Made by a program: the position numbers and the translations under genes. Shown one piece after another: positions 17,302 through 25,821 of a stretch of 64,000 bases of DNA (position 1 is the first letter of the stretch; each line of letters begins with the position of its first letter). The stretch is from Streptomyces liliifuscus (GTDB lineage: Bacteria; Actinomycetota; Actinomycetes; Streptomycetales; Streptomycetaceae): NCBI RefSeq assembly GCF_016598615.1, contig NZ_CP066831.1, forward strand, positions 1,364,001-1,428,000. The letters are read 5' to 3'. Below the pieces are notes generated by a model, which was not told the origin of the DNA, made no database searches, and was given only the letters and a program-made list of their open reading frames with translations.

Positions 17302-18114
17302 GTGACTCACGATTCGTCCGCACCCGCGGGCCCGTGGTCGAAGATCGACACATCGGTACCGCATTCGGCCCGGATCTGGAACTACTGGCTGGGCGGGAAG
17401 GACAACTACCCCGTCGACCATCAGGTGGGCAACGCGTTCCGTGAGTTCTTCCCGGGCATCGAGGAACTCGCCCGGGGTTCCCGGGCCTTCCTCGGCCGGG
17501 CCGTGCGTCATCTGGCGGGCGAAGCGGGTGTCAGGCAGTTCCTGGACATCGGCACCGGACTGCCCACCGTGGACAACACGCATCAGATAGCCCAGCGCGT
17601 GGTCCCCGAGGCACGCATCGTCTACGTCGACAACGACCCGCTGGTGCTGGCCCATGCCCGGGCGCTGCTGACCAGCACCCCGCAGGGGGTGACCGACTAC
17701 ATCGACGCGGATCTGCACGATCCCGACGCCATCCTGCGGCAGGCGGCCACGACGCTGGACCTGACCCGGCCGGTGGCGCTCACCCTGATGCAGGTCAGCG
17801 GGCACATCGCCGACTACGACGAGGCGCGGGCCATCGTGACCAGGCTGATGGAGGCCCTGCCGTCCGGCAGTTTCCTGGCGTTCAACGACAGCGTGGACAC
17901 CCACAAGGCCAACGCCGAGGCCACCCGGCGCTACAACGAGAGCGGCGCCGCCCCGTACTTCCTCCGCAGCCCGGAACAACTGGCCGGTTTCTTCGAGGGT
18001 TTGGAGCTGCTGGAGCCCGGTGTGGTCCCGCTCGCGGAGTGGCGGCCCGACCCGGGCGCCGCCGCGATCCCGTCCGAGGTGATCGCCCTCGGCGGCGTCG
18101 GCCGCAAGCCGTAG
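17302..18114 (+). CDS. DUF574 (S-adenosyl methyltransferase-like) protein
   Basis: This 270-residue protein begins at GTG 17302, 7 bp after a perfect AGGAGG (17289-17294). It has the hallmark opening 'HSARIWNYWLGGKDNYPVDH', followed by the SAM-site block 'FLDIGTGLPTVDNTH' and 'RIVYVDNDPLVLAHARALL'. DUF574 proteins are abundant in Streptomyces and structurally methyltransferase-like; substrates are largely unknown. The gene appears monocistronic. Confidence 0.9.
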   Translation: MTHDSSAPAGPWSKIDTSVPHSARIWNYWLGGKDNYPVDHQVGNAFREFFPGIEELARGSRAFLGRAVRHLAGEAGVRQFLDIGTGLPTVDNTHQIAQRVVPEARIVYVDNDPLVLAHARALLTSTPQGVTDYIDADLHDPDAILRQAATTLDLTRPVALTLMQVSGHIADYDEARAIVTRLMEALPSGSFLAFNDSVDTHKANAEATRRYNESGAAPYFLRSPEQLAGFFEGLELLEPGVVPLAEWRPDPGAAAIPSEVIALGGVGRKP

Positions 18115-18160
18115 TCCGCAAACCGTAGTCCGCCAGCTGGGCATCCGCCCGTCCGAAGTC

Positions 18161-18191
18161 CGCTGGCCGCTGGCCGCTGGCCGCTGGCCGC
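18161..18191. repeat. 7-bp tandem repeat (CGCTGGC, 4.4 copies)
   Basis: Four perfect CGCTGGC units and a partial fifth run without interruption. Just upstream, CCGTAGTCCGC occurs twice in close succession, the first copy overlapping the DUF574 stop. This short intergenic microsatellite is likely to vary in copy number between strains. Confidence 0.85.
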
Positions 18192-18364
18192 AAGGGTCCG
18201 GCCGCTCCGGGGGCCGCCCTCCATGGCTCAGTCTTTGCCCGGACCAAAGGATCTCCTGAACCGGCGCAGCCGTACTCCCCGGCATCCGCACCGCTCACCG
18301 CGGGGCGAAACAGCGTTCCCGGGGCCTCCACCCCGGGGACGGATGTCCTGGGCCAGGAGGAACC

Positions 18365-19105
18365 ATGCGTATGTCCCGGAACGCGGCGGGAACGGTCTTC
18401 GTCGTCGGCAGTCTGACGTTGACCCTCGCCGCGCTCGCGTACCCCGCGATGCTCGGAGTGCAGAACGTGTCGAGTTCCCCGTCGCGCATCATCGCCCGCA
18501 CCCCGACCGGCCCGCTCACGGAGGCGGACCGCGACTTCGTCGTCAAGGTGCGCGCCGCCGGGCTGTGGGAGTTCCCCTCCGGAGAGCTGGCCCTGACGAA
18601 GGGCACGACCCAGCCCGTCAGAACGGCGGGCGAGCACCTGATCTCGGGCCACGCCGCGCTCGACGCCGAGTGCCGGCTGATCGCTCCCCGGCTGGGGATC
18701 ACGCTGCCCAACCAGGCGTCCCCACAGCAGCAGGGTTTCGTTGCGACCCTGACCGCGGACCACGGCAAGCAGTTCGACACGGACCTCGCCAACATCCTGC
18801 GCGTGACCCACGGTCAGATCTTCCCGACCGTCGCGAAGATCCGTGCCACCACCGAGAACAGCCTGGTCCGTGAGCTGGCCGACCAGGCCAACGACACCGT
18901 CCTGGACCACATATCCGTCCTGGAGAAGACCGGGCTGGTCGACTTCGACTCGGTCCTCTTCCAGGAGACGACCCCTCCGAAGCTGCCCGCCGGCGATGTC
19001 ACGCCGCCCGCACCCCAGCCCGGAGCACCGGTCGTCGCTCTCACTCCGCCGGCCGACGGCACCTCCCCGACACCGACACCGACGCCGTCACCGACAGTGC
19101 GGTAG
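18365..19105 (+). CDS. Secreted/anchored DUF4142 protein
   Basis: This 246-residue protein starts at ATG 18365 behind AGGAGG. An N-terminal signal-like segment ('TVFVVGSLTLTLAALAYPAM') is followed by a helical DUF4142 (ferritin-like) domain starting at 'LTEADRDFVVKVRAAGLWEF'. It contains 'GEHLISGHAALDAECRLIAP' and 'RVTHGQIFPTVAKIRA'. The C-terminus is a Pro/Thr-rich tail. The usual paired metal-binding residues of true ferritins are not evident. Function of the family is unknown; it is generally extracytoplasmic. Confidence 0.85.
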   Translation: MRMSRNAAGTVFVVGSLTLTLAALAYPAMLGVQNVSSSPSRIIARTPTGPLTEADRDFVVKVRAAGLWEFPSGELALTKGTTQPVRTAGEHLISGHAALDAECRLIAPRLGITLPNQASPQQQGFVATLTADHGKQFDTDLANILRVTHGQIFPTVAKIRATTENSLVRELADQANDTVLDHISVLEKTGLVDFDSVLFQETTPPKLPAGDVTPPAPQPGAPVVALTPPADGTSPTPTPTPSPTVR

Positions 19106-19152
19106 GCCTGCAGTAGGCCGCCGACGCGGCACCGCGAACCGTCCCCCGCGAC

Positions 19153-19656
19153 TCACCGCACGCTCGTCCCGTACATCTCGCCCAGCGGATCCGCGATCAG
19201 TTCGACGCGGGTTCCGTCGGGGTCACGGAAGTAGACCGAGGTGCCGCTCTCCTCCTGGTAGTCCACCCCGGCCGCGTCGAGCCGGTCGCGCAGACGGGTC
19301 CAGGCCGCCGGTTCGACGGAGATGGCCAGGTGGTGGAGGCCGCCCAGGACTTCCGCGTACGGTCCGAGGTCGAGGCCGGGGAAGTCGAAGAAGGCGAGCA
19401 GGTTGCCGTGACCGATGTCGAAGAAGAAGTGGGTCGAGCCCTTGTAGTCGCGGTTCTCGAACATCTCCGTGAGCGGGAACTCCAGGAGTTCCTGGTAGAA
19501 ACGCACCGTCCTCTCGACGTCGCCGGAGAGCAGCGCGACATGGTGCACACCCCGGGCCGAACTGGGCCGCCGGTCCTGGGCCAGGTAGGCATCCCGGATC
19601 CGTGCCCTCTCGGTCTCGATCGCCGTCAGGTCCAAGGGGTTCTCCTGGCTCGACAC
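19153..19656 (-). CDS. VOC-family (glyoxalase/dioxygenase-like) protein
   Basis: This protein of about 167 residues has two vicinal-oxygen-chelate modules. Metal ligands appear to be His in 'GVHHVAL', His in 'LHHLAI' and Glu in 'RVELIADP'; 'SVYFRDPDGTRVEL' is the usual terminal hairpin. I prefer GTG 19654-19656 because GAGGAG lies 11 bp upstream; GTG 19666-19668 would start almost on top of it and add only four residues. The substrate cannot be predicted. Confidence 0.82.
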   Translation of the reverse strand: MSSQENPLDLTAIETERARIRDAYLAQDRRPSSARGVHHVALLSGDVERTVRFYQELLEFPLTEMFENRDYKGSTHFFFDIGHGNLLAFFDFPGLDLGPYAEVLGGLHHLAISVEPAAWTRLRDRLDAAGVDYQEESGTSVYFRDPDGTRVELIADPLGEMYGTSVR

Positions 19657-19820
19657 GTGTGCGAACACTCCTCACACAATGAAATGGGACGCCGGCCGCG
19701 ACGGGCGTGGCCGGCGTGTCACCGGCATCGCGAAAGCGGTTTGCCGTTCAACCACCGGTCACTCTAGGCATCCCCTCGGCCCGGTCAAGGGCCGCGGAGC
19801 CGGACGAACGGAGTCACATC

Positions 19821-20291
19821 ATGGATCTGCTTTCCTTCAGCACCGCGCACGCGACGACCGTGGCGAACTGGCCGGTCTCCGCCACGGAGGTCGCGATGTG
19901 GTGCGGGCGGCGGGAGTTCCCCGTGGCCGGAGAGACCGTCGCGGCGTGGCAGCGGGACACGGATGTGGCGGCTCATCTGCTCGTCGAGGACGAACGGCCT
20001 GTCGCGTACGGGGAGTTGTGGGTCGACGCCCAGGAGGACGAGGTGGAGCTGGCGCGGATCATCGTGGCGCCCGAGTCCCGCGGTCGTGGCCTCGGGCGCG
20101 TACTGGTCCGGGGTCTGCTCGGCGAGGCCCGCGGTTCCGGGCACTCGGACGTGTTCATGCGGGTGCACCCGGACAACGACCGGGCTCTGCGCTGCTACCG
20201 GGGAGCCGGCTTCGTCCCCGTCGGCCCGGAACTGGCCGAGGCCTGGAACGCCGTACAGCCCGTCGACTACGTCTGGCTACGGCACCAGTGA
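19821..20291 (+). CDS. GNAT-family N-acetyltransferase
   Basis: This 156-residue protein has the GNAT core: 'VELARIIVAPESRGRGLGRV' supplies strand 4 and the acetyl-CoA pyrophosphate loop (R-G-R-G-L-G), and 'NDRALRCYRGAGFVPVG' is motif B. The start is ATG 19821. It overlaps the convergent gene at 20277 by 15 bp. The acceptor is unknown. Confidence 0.88.
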   Translation: MDLLSFSTAHATTVANWPVSATEVAMWCGRREFPVAGETVAAWQRDTDVAAHLLVEDERPVAYGELWVDAQEDEVELARIIVAPESRGRGLGRVLVRGLLGEARGSGHSDVFMRVHPDNDRALRCYRGAGFVPVGPELAEAWNAVQPVDYVWLRHQ

Positions 20292-20663
20292 CACCCGGAT
20301 CCCGATCGTCCCGTTCTTCCCCCGGCGCAGTCGGCTGCCGAGCAGGCCGAGGCGGCCGGAGATGCCGTATTTGCGGGCGAGGAGACCGCGATAGTGCGCG
20401 GTGACGTCCGCGTCGCAGATCTCGGCGGTGGCGGGGAGTTGCTCGCCGGTCGGGTTGCCGCGGACGTCGCAGGGGCCGACCAGGACGTCGGCGCGGTTGC
20501 GGATCCGCTTCACCTTCCACGAGTCCGCGACGGTCCAGACTCCGAGCGTGTCGCCGTCACGGACCACCCACACCGGGGTCGCGACCGGCGTGCCGTTCTT
20601 CCGATAGCTCGTGACCAGCAGGTATTTGCCGGCACCGAGCCGCTCCAGCGCTTCGTTGTCCAC
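20277..20663 (-). CDS. PPOX-class (F420/FMN-dependent) oxidoreductase-like protein
   Basis: This 128-residue split-barrel protein begins at GTG 20661-20663, where the fold starts: 'LGAGKYLLVTSYRKNGTPVA' and 'VWVVRDGDTLGVWTV'. 'KVKRIRNRADVLVGPCDVRG' is typical of small PPOX-class F420-dependent reductases of actinomycetes. The frame stays open upstream, but the extra residues do not look like this fold. Cofactor choice (F420 or FMN) cannot be settled from sequence alone. Confidence 0.82.
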   Translation of the reverse strand: MDNEALERLGAGKYLLVTSYRKNGTPVATPVWVVRDGDTLGVWTVADSWKVKRIRNRADVLVGPCDVRGNPTGEQLPATAEICDADVTAHYRGLLARKYGISGRLGLLGSRLRRGKNGTIGIRVSLVP

Positions 20664-20875
20664 GCGGCGAGTGTAGGCGGCGGGCGGTCCCGGCGGGAGC
20701 CCGGCCCGGCGGGAACCTGGGCTCCGGCGGGATTCTGGACCAGTGAAATCCTGGGCCGGACGAGCGATCCCTGACGACTCGTCAGCGATGCTCCGGGCTT
20801 TCGGACGCGGAATGTGAAAGGGAGTCAGACAAAGAGCCGATTTGTACGACAATCACCCCGCTCGGAGGATCTCGC

Positions 20876-21544
20876 ATGTCCGCCTCGCCGCTCCCCCGCA
20901 CCGCCTGCGCCCCCACCGCCCGCACGGCGCGCGTCACCCTCTCCAACCCCACCGCCCGTACGGGAGCCGCCGCTCTCACGGCGCTCGCCCTCGCCGGAAC
21001 CGCCCTCCTCGGGGCGGGGGCTCCGGCCGCCTTCGCCGCCCCGGGCGACAACGGCGACGTCAAGATCCACGCGGCCACGACGCCCGACGCCGACCAGCGC
21101 AACAACCCGAAGGTCTGCCAGTTCTACCTCGCCGCCTTCAACTTCGACCGGGGGCAGGGCGTCACCTGGATCATCGAGCCCCAGCCGGCGAAGCGGGGAA
21201 GCGCCACCCTCACCGGCACCCTCGCGCTGCCCACCGGCACCGGCCGGACGACCGGCCTGCTGGCCCTGCCCGACGGCCAGTACAAGCTCACCTGGCAGAT
21301 CGTGGACGGCAAGGGCGCGGGCAAGCACAAGGTGTTCAAGGTCGACTGCAAGACCCCGCCCGCAGGCGGGCCCGAGGGCGCGGCACCCGGCGGCCCCAAC
21401 GGGGGCGTACCCGCGGGCGGCGGCGGTCTCGCCGAACCACCGAGCGTGTCGGCGGTCGGCGCCGCGGCGGCGCTGGGTCTGGTCGGGGTGTCGGGCTTCG
21501 TCTACTTCCGGATGCTGCGCCGCCGGCCCGATGGCGCCGCGTAG
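20876..21544 (+). CDS. Secreted, C-terminally anchored protein paired with a sortase
   Basis: This 222-residue protein starts at ATG 20876 with GGAGG upstream. A long signal peptide ends near 'GAPAAFA'. The mature domain contains 'NPKVCQFYLAAFNFDRGQGV' and 'KLTWQIVDGKG', a beta-rich fold. A Gly/Pro linker leads to the membrane span 'AAAALGLVGVSGFVYF' and the basic tail 'RMLRRRPDG'. This is the layout of a sortase substrate or a simple anchored protein, yet no LPxTG or LAxTG motif precedes the span. The stop overlaps the start of the sortase gene by 14 bp. Confidence 0.8.
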   Translation: MSASPLPRTACAPTARTARVTLSNPTARTGAAALTALALAGTALLGAGAPAAFAAPGDNGDVKIHAATTPDADQRNNPKVCQFYLAAFNFDRGQGVTWIIEPQPAKRGSATLTGTLALPTGTGRTTGLLALPDGQYKLTWQIVDGKGAGKHKVFKVDCKTPPAGGPEGAAPGGPNGGVPAGGGGLAEPPSVSAVGAAAALGLVGVSGFVYFRMLRRRPDGAA

Positions 21545-22310
21545 GCGCGCGCCCAGTCCCTGGTACCGGACGCGCGCCTACCGGCTGACGAGGACGGCCG
21601 TGCTGGCGTTCTCGCTGGTGATGGGCTGCGTCTGGTGGGCCGAGGACGACGGTCGGCCTCCGGAATCGGCCGCCGCGCCCGCCCGGGCTCCCGGGGATGC
21701 CAAGGCGTCCCCGGGTTCCCCCGCTCCCGGTCGCTCCGCCCCGGGTCCCTCCGCCGCCGCGACACCCGAGCCCCGGCGCGGCCATGTCCGTGTGCCGCCT
21801 CCCGTCCGCCGCCCCGGCCCGGCGCCCCGGCCGCTCCCGCGGTCCAGGGCGACGGTCCTGAGGATCCCGTATCTCGGTCTGGAGGCCCCGGTCGTCGGGC
21901 TGCGCCTGGACCGGAAGCGGCAGCTCACCACTCCACCGGTGGACAGACCCGAACTGGTCGGCTGGTACGAGGGCGGCCCCTCGCCCGGAGAGGCGGGCAC
22001 CGCCGTGGTGGTCGGCCACCTCGACACCGCCACCGGGCCCGCCGTCTTCGTCGGCCTGAGCGGACTGACGCCCGGCCGGCTCGTCGAGGCCCGGCGCGCC
22101 GACGGCCGCACCGCCGTCTACACGGTGGACGCCGTCCGCACGTACGACAAGGAGCAGTTCCCCAGCCAGGAGGTGTACGGCGCCAGAAAGCGTCCCGAGC
22201 TGCGACTGATCACCTGCGGCGGGGCGTACGACCGAAGGACCGGCTACCGGAGCAATGTCGTCGTCTTCGCGCATCTGACGGGGACGCGCGAGCCGGAGCG
22301 CCCCGCCTAG
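21531..22310 (+). CDS. Class F sortase
   Basis: This 259-residue transpeptidase starts at ATG 21531, inside the previous gene. One N-terminal membrane span ('TAVLAFSLVMGCVWWA') and a Pro/Ala-rich linker lead to the sortase barrel. The catalytic His is in 'VVVGHLDT', Cys in 'RLITCGG' and Arg a few residues later in 'DRRTGYRSNVVV'. Actinomycete class F sortases join cell-wall proteins to peptidoglycan or polymerize surface proteins. Its likely partner is the anchored protein just upstream. Confidence 0.9.
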   Translation: MAPRRRAPSPWYRTRAYRLTRTAVLAFSLVMGCVWWAEDDGRPPESAAAPARAPGDAKASPGSPAPGRSAPGPSAAATPEPRRGHVRVPPPVRRPGPAPRPLPRSRATVLRIPYLGLEAPVVGLRLDRKRQLTTPPVDRPELVGWYEGGPSPGEAGTAVVVGHLDTATGPAVFVGLSGLTPGRLVEARRADGRTAVYTVDAVRTYDKEQFPSQEVYGARKRPELRLITCGGAYDRRTGYRSNVVVFAHLTGTREPERPA

Positions 22311-22313
22311 GTG

Positions 22314-22391
22314 ACGGGCTCCACGCCGGCGAGCCACGCCGGAGACCCATACCGACGGTCCACACCCGCGATCCATGCCCGTGGAGCCCGT
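22314..22391 (+). terminator. Long-loop hairpin after the sortase gene
   Basis: ACGGGCTCCAC at 22314-22324 pairs perfectly (11 bp) with GTGGAGCCCGT at 22381-22391. The intervening 56 bases contain a smaller inverted repeat (CGCCGG copies). It begins 3 bp after the sortase stop, so it probably ends that transcript. Confidence 0.5.
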
Positions 22392-22449
22392 GAAGATCGC
22401 TTTTCACCGTCCACCCCCATCGTCCGAACCTCCGTGCAAGACTCCGAAG

Positions 22450-23334
22450 ATGACCTCGGAGACGATCAACGCGGCGGCAGCCGGCACATGGCGGCTCGGC
22501 GACCTCACGGTCAACCGGCTGGGATTCGGGACCATGCGGCTGACCGGGAGCGGCGCCTTCCACCAGGGCACGCCGAGCGACCGCGACCGGTCGCTCGGTG
22601 TGCTCCGGCGCGCGGTGGAACTGGGCGTCAACCACATCGACACGGCCGCCTTCTACTTCTCGTCCCTGCGCTCGGCCAACGAGCTGGTCAACTCGGCGCT
22701 GGCCCCGTATCCGGACGACCTGGTCATCGTCACCAAGGTCGGGCCGGGGCGCGATCCGTCCGGCGAGTGGCTGCCCTGGGCCAGGCCCGAGCAGCTGCGC
22801 GGCCAGGTGGAGGAGAACCTGCGCCAGCTCGGCCGCGACCACCTCGACGTGGTCAACCTCCGGACGCACGGCCGCCATTCGATCGCCGAGCACTTCGGCG
22901 CGCTGGCCGCCCTGCGCGAGGCCGGGCTCGTCCGCCATCTCGGTGTGTCCGACGTCGACGCGGAGCAGCTCGCCGAGGCACAGACCATCGCCCCGGTGGT
23001 CTGCGTCCAGAACCGGTACGCCCTCGACACCCGTACCGAGCTGGGCGACGACGTCCTGCGGATCTGCGGTGAACAGGGCATCGCCTTCGTGCCGTTCTTC
23101 GCGATAGCCGGCGAGGGCGGCAGAAAGGGCGCCGACGGCACCCACGAAGCCGAGGTCCTCGACATCGCCCGCGCCCACGGCGCGAGCCCCGCGCAGATCC
23201 GGCTGGCCTGGACACTGCACCGGGGCCCGCACGTCCTGGCCATCCCCGGTACCGGCGATCCGGACCACCTCGTGGAGAACGTGGCCGCGGGCGCGATCAG
23301 CCTGTCGGACGACGAACTCGCCCGGCTCGCCTGA
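22450..23334 (+). CDS. Aldo/keto reductase
   Basis: This 294-residue TIM-barrel oxidoreductase shows the catalytic tetrad: Asp and Tyr in 'HIDTAAFYF', Lys in 'LVIVTKVG' and His in 'VNLRTHG'. The NADPH-binding end is 'VLAIPGTGDPDHLVENVAAG'. ATG 22450 was chosen because the barrel begins soon after it ('LGDLTVNRLGFGTMRL'). An in-frame ATG at 22375 would add a stretch that overlaps the upstream hairpin. The substrate is unknown. Confidence 0.88.
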   Translation: MTSETINAAAAGTWRLGDLTVNRLGFGTMRLTGSGAFHQGTPSDRDRSLGVLRRAVELGVNHIDTAAFYFSSLRSANELVNSALAPYPDDLVIVTKVGPGRDPSGEWLPWARPEQLRGQVEENLRQLGRDHLDVVNLRTHGRHSIAEHFGALAALREAGLVRHLGVSDVDAEQLAEAQTIAPVVCVQNRYALDTRTELGDDVLRICGEQGIAFVPFFAIAGEGGRKGADGTHEAEVLDIARAHGASPAQIRLAWTLHRGPHVLAIPGTGDPDHLVENVAAGAISLSDDELARLA

Positions 23335-23354
23335 GGGTTGAGGATCTCTTCGAC

Positions 23355-23885
23355 ATGGGGGACAGCACACTGTGGGTGGCCGCGCTGACGGCCGGGACCG
23401 CCGTGCTCGCGAGCTGGGTGACCAGCCGCGGCACCTACCGGGCCGCCCGCATCCAGGCGGACGCCGCCGCCGCGACCGTACAGGCGGACCGGCTCCGGGC
23501 GACCCGGCGATCGGCGTACGTGGACGTCATCGAGCAGGCCCAGCGCATGGGAGACCTCTACTGGAAGGTCACCGACGCCGATCGGATCCAGGACCCGGTC
23601 GAGCGGCTCGCCGCCCTCAGGGATCTGCGGATACGGCTTCAGGGCGAGTACGCCGTGCTGCGTCAGCGGGTCTGGGTGGTGGACCTGGAAGGGTCGGCGG
23701 AGGCCGCCGCGGCCGCGGACCGGCTCCGCCTCGCGACCGGCGACAACTGGCGGGCGCTCCGCGCGATGATCGAGGGCGAGGAGGGGGCGGGACAGCGGTT
23801 CGACGACTGCTACCGCCCGTTCTGGGAGTCGGTCGTGACCTTCGTCGGCCTCGCTCGCACCGCCCTGCACGAGGCACGTACATAA
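23355..23885 (+). CDS. Membrane-anchored coiled-coil protein of unknown function
   Basis: This 176-residue protein has a short N-terminal hydrophobic segment ('LWVAALTAGTAVLASWV'), then a long Ala/Arg/Gln-rich helical region typical of a coiled coil. I recall this layout from small actinomycete hypothetical proteins. It starts 20 bp after the aldo/keto reductase stop and may be cotranscribed with it. No function is recognised. Confidence 0.65.
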   Translation: MGDSTLWVAALTAGTAVLASWVTSRGTYRAARIQADAAAATVQADRLRATRRSAYVDVIEQAQRMGDLYWKVTDADRIQDPVERLAALRDLRIRLQGEYAVLRQRVWVVDLEGSAEAAAAADRLRLATGDNWRALRAMIEGEEGAGQRFDDCYRPFWESVVTFVGLARTALHEART

Positions 23886-23922
23886 GGACGGCGCACATGT
23901 GGTGATCCGCGTGTCCTGACGG

Positions 23923-24783
23923 TCATTGGTCGCGGCGCTGCACCGAGGTCACCGCGACAGCGGCGGCGACCAGGGCCCAGACCGCGTAGACGGTCCAGGC
24001 GCCGGTGAGCGTCCAGGGGTACGCGACCCCCTGCTGGTCGACGTCGGCCAGGCGGATCCACGCGCCGGTCGGCAGGGCGTGGTCGGCGACGGCCGCCCAG
24101 TGGCGGTCGGCGCTGAAGACCAGGGGCAGCACCAGGAGGATCACCACGTTGGCGGTCATGGTGGCCGCGCTGTGCCTGATGAGGGTGCCGAGGGCCAGAC
24201 CGAGGAGCGCGGACACCGGCGCCAGGAGCGCGGACGCCACGACGACGCGCAGCGCGCCGGGGTGGTCGATCGGGACTCCGATGTGCCGGCCGGACAGGAC
24301 GGCCTGGGTCAGTCCGAACGAGGCCGCCGCGACGACCGCGCCGAACACGGTCGTGACGGCCGTGATCACACACACCTTCGCCGCCATCACCGAACGCCGG
24401 GCCGGGACGACCGTGAATGTCGTGCGGATCATCCCGGTCCTGTACTCCCCCACGATCGCCGTGGCGCCGATGGCGCTGAGGGCGAGCATGAGGATCATGG
24501 CGGCGTTGGCGGTGAAGGCGATCGACAGCGGGATCCCGTCCCGGACGAAGTCGGCCCGGGAACCCGCGTCCCGCGCCGTCCAGTAGCGGTACGTGTCCCA
24601 GGCGGCCCCCACGTTGAACCCGATGACCGCCAGGGCGCCGATCACGAACGCCCAGGTGTTGGAGCGCAGCGACCACAGCTTGATCCACTCGGCGGCGACG
24701 AGGTCACGGAACCGGGCGCGGGGTTCGGTGACCCGAGCAGGAGCGAGCGTGGCCGTGACCGTGGCCTTGTCGATGGTGGTCAT
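23923..24783 (-). CDS. ABC-2 type transporter permease
   Basis: This 286-residue protein opens with 'FRDLVAAEWIKLWSLRSNTW', the signature of ABC-2 permeases linked to drug or lantibiotic self-protection exporters. Six membrane spans follow, with 'IVGEYRTGMIRTTFTVVPAR' in the second cytoplasmic region. The ATG start overlaps the stop of the ATP-binding gene at 24780-24783. Together they form an exporter, divergent from a two-component system that probably controls it. Confidence 0.9.
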   Translation of the reverse strand: MTTIDKATVTATLAPARVTEPRARFRDLVAAEWIKLWSLRSNTWAFVIGALAVIGFNVGAAWDTYRYWTARDAGSRADFVRDGIPLSIAFTANAAMILMLALSAIGATAIVGEYRTGMIRTTFTVVPARRSVMAAKVCVITAVTTVFGAVVAAASFGLTQAVLSGRHIGVPIDHPGALRVVVASALLAPVSALLGLALGTLIRHSAATMTANVVILLVLPLVFSADRHWAAVADHALPTGAWIRLADVDQQGVAYPWTLTGAWTVYAVWALVAAAVAVTSVQRRDQ

Positions 24784-25688
24784 CGGGCTTCTCCCGCGAG
24801 GTATTCGACGCTGTCGGCGGTCAGTTCCATGAATGCCTCCTCCAAAGAGGCGGTCCTGGTGGTGAGTTCGCGCAGCAGCACCCGGTGCCGGAGTGCGATT
24901 TCACCGATCCGGTCCGCGTCCAGGCCGGTCACCGTCAGTGTGTCGGCGTCCCGGCGCACTTCCGCTCCCGCCCCGGTGAGCAGCGCCGTCAGCGCCGCGG
25001 TGTCCGGCGTCCGCACGGTCACGGTCGGGCGGGTGCCGCGGGCCGCGAACTCCGTGAGGCTCTCGGCGGCGATGAGCGCGCCGCGGCCGATGACGACGAG
25101 TCGGTCGGCGGTGTTCTCCATCTCGGACATCAGATGGCTGGAGACCAGCACGGTCCGGCCCTCGGCGGCCAGCCGGTGGAACAGGCCGCGGAGCCACTTC
25201 ACCCCCTCCGGGTCCAGCCCGTTGAGGGGCTCGTCGAACAGCAGCACGGGTGGGTCACCGAGCAGCGCGGCCGCGATGCCGAGCCGCTGTTTCATCCCGA
25301 GCGAGAAACCGCCGATCCGGCGCCGCCGCGCGCCCGCGAGACCGACCTCCTCCAGCACCGCGTCCACCCGGCGGCGCGGGATGCGGTTGGAGCGGGCCAG
25401 CACGGTCAGATGCGCCAGGGCGCTGCGGCCGCCGTGCACCTCGTGGGCGTCGAGCAGCGCGCCGACATGGCGCAGGCCGCGCGGGCGGTCCCGGAAGCGG
25501 CGTCCGTCGACGGTGACGGATCCGCCGGTGGGATCGTTCAGGCCGAGGACGAGTCGCAGGGTGGTGCTCTTCCCGGCGCCGTTCGGGCCGAGGAACCCGG
25601 TGACATGTCCGGGCCGCACCGTGAAACTCAGATGGTCGACGGCGGTGGTGCCGCCGTATCGCTTCGTCAGTTCGTTGACTTCGATCAC
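24780..25688 (-). CDS. ABC transporter ATP-binding protein
   Basis: This 302-residue ATPase has Walker A 'GPNGAGKSTTLRL', a signature block 'FSLGMKQRLGIAAALL', Walker B 'VLLFDEPLNGLDP' and the switch His in 'VLVSSHLM'. The C-terminal extension ('RDADTLTVTGLDADRIGEIA') is the usual dimer module of drug-type exporters. GTG 25686-25688 is preferred because the domain begins immediately ('VIEVNELTKRYGG'). It overlaps the permease gene. Confidence 0.9.
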   Translation of the reverse strand: MIEVNELTKRYGGTTAVDHLSFTVRPGHVTGFLGPNGAGKSTTLRLVLGLNDPTGGSVTVDGRRFRDRPRGLRHVGALLDAHEVHGGRSALAHLTVLARSNRIPRRRVDAVLEEVGLAGARRRRIGGFSLGMKQRLGIAAALLGDPPVLLFDEPLNGLDPEGVKWLRGLFHRLAAEGRTVLVSSHLMSEMENTADRLVVIGRGALIAAESLTEFAARGTRPTVTVRTPDTAALTALLTGAGAEVRRDADTLTVTGLDADRIGEIALRHRVLLRELTTRTASLEEAFMELTADSVEYLAGEAR

Positions 25689-25821
25689 GGGTCCAACGGT
25701 CCCCGGGAGCACGGCGGTTCGGCATCGGACCGGCGCCGACAATCGCGTGGAGCGGGTGTCGACCACAGGTGTACACCCACGGTCCGATGCCCTGCGCGGA
25801 TCGCGTCGTTACGATCGGCGT

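Noticed and set aside
22375..22449. Earlier ATG for the aldo/keto reductase
   Set aside because: It lies within the right arm of the hairpin, has no ribosome-binding site and adds residues outside the barrel fold.
23926..25800. Long plus-strand frame upstream of the kinase, opposite the ABC exporter genes
   Set aside because: The opposite strand encodes clear ABC-2 permease and ATPase motifs; the kinase itself begins at 25822.
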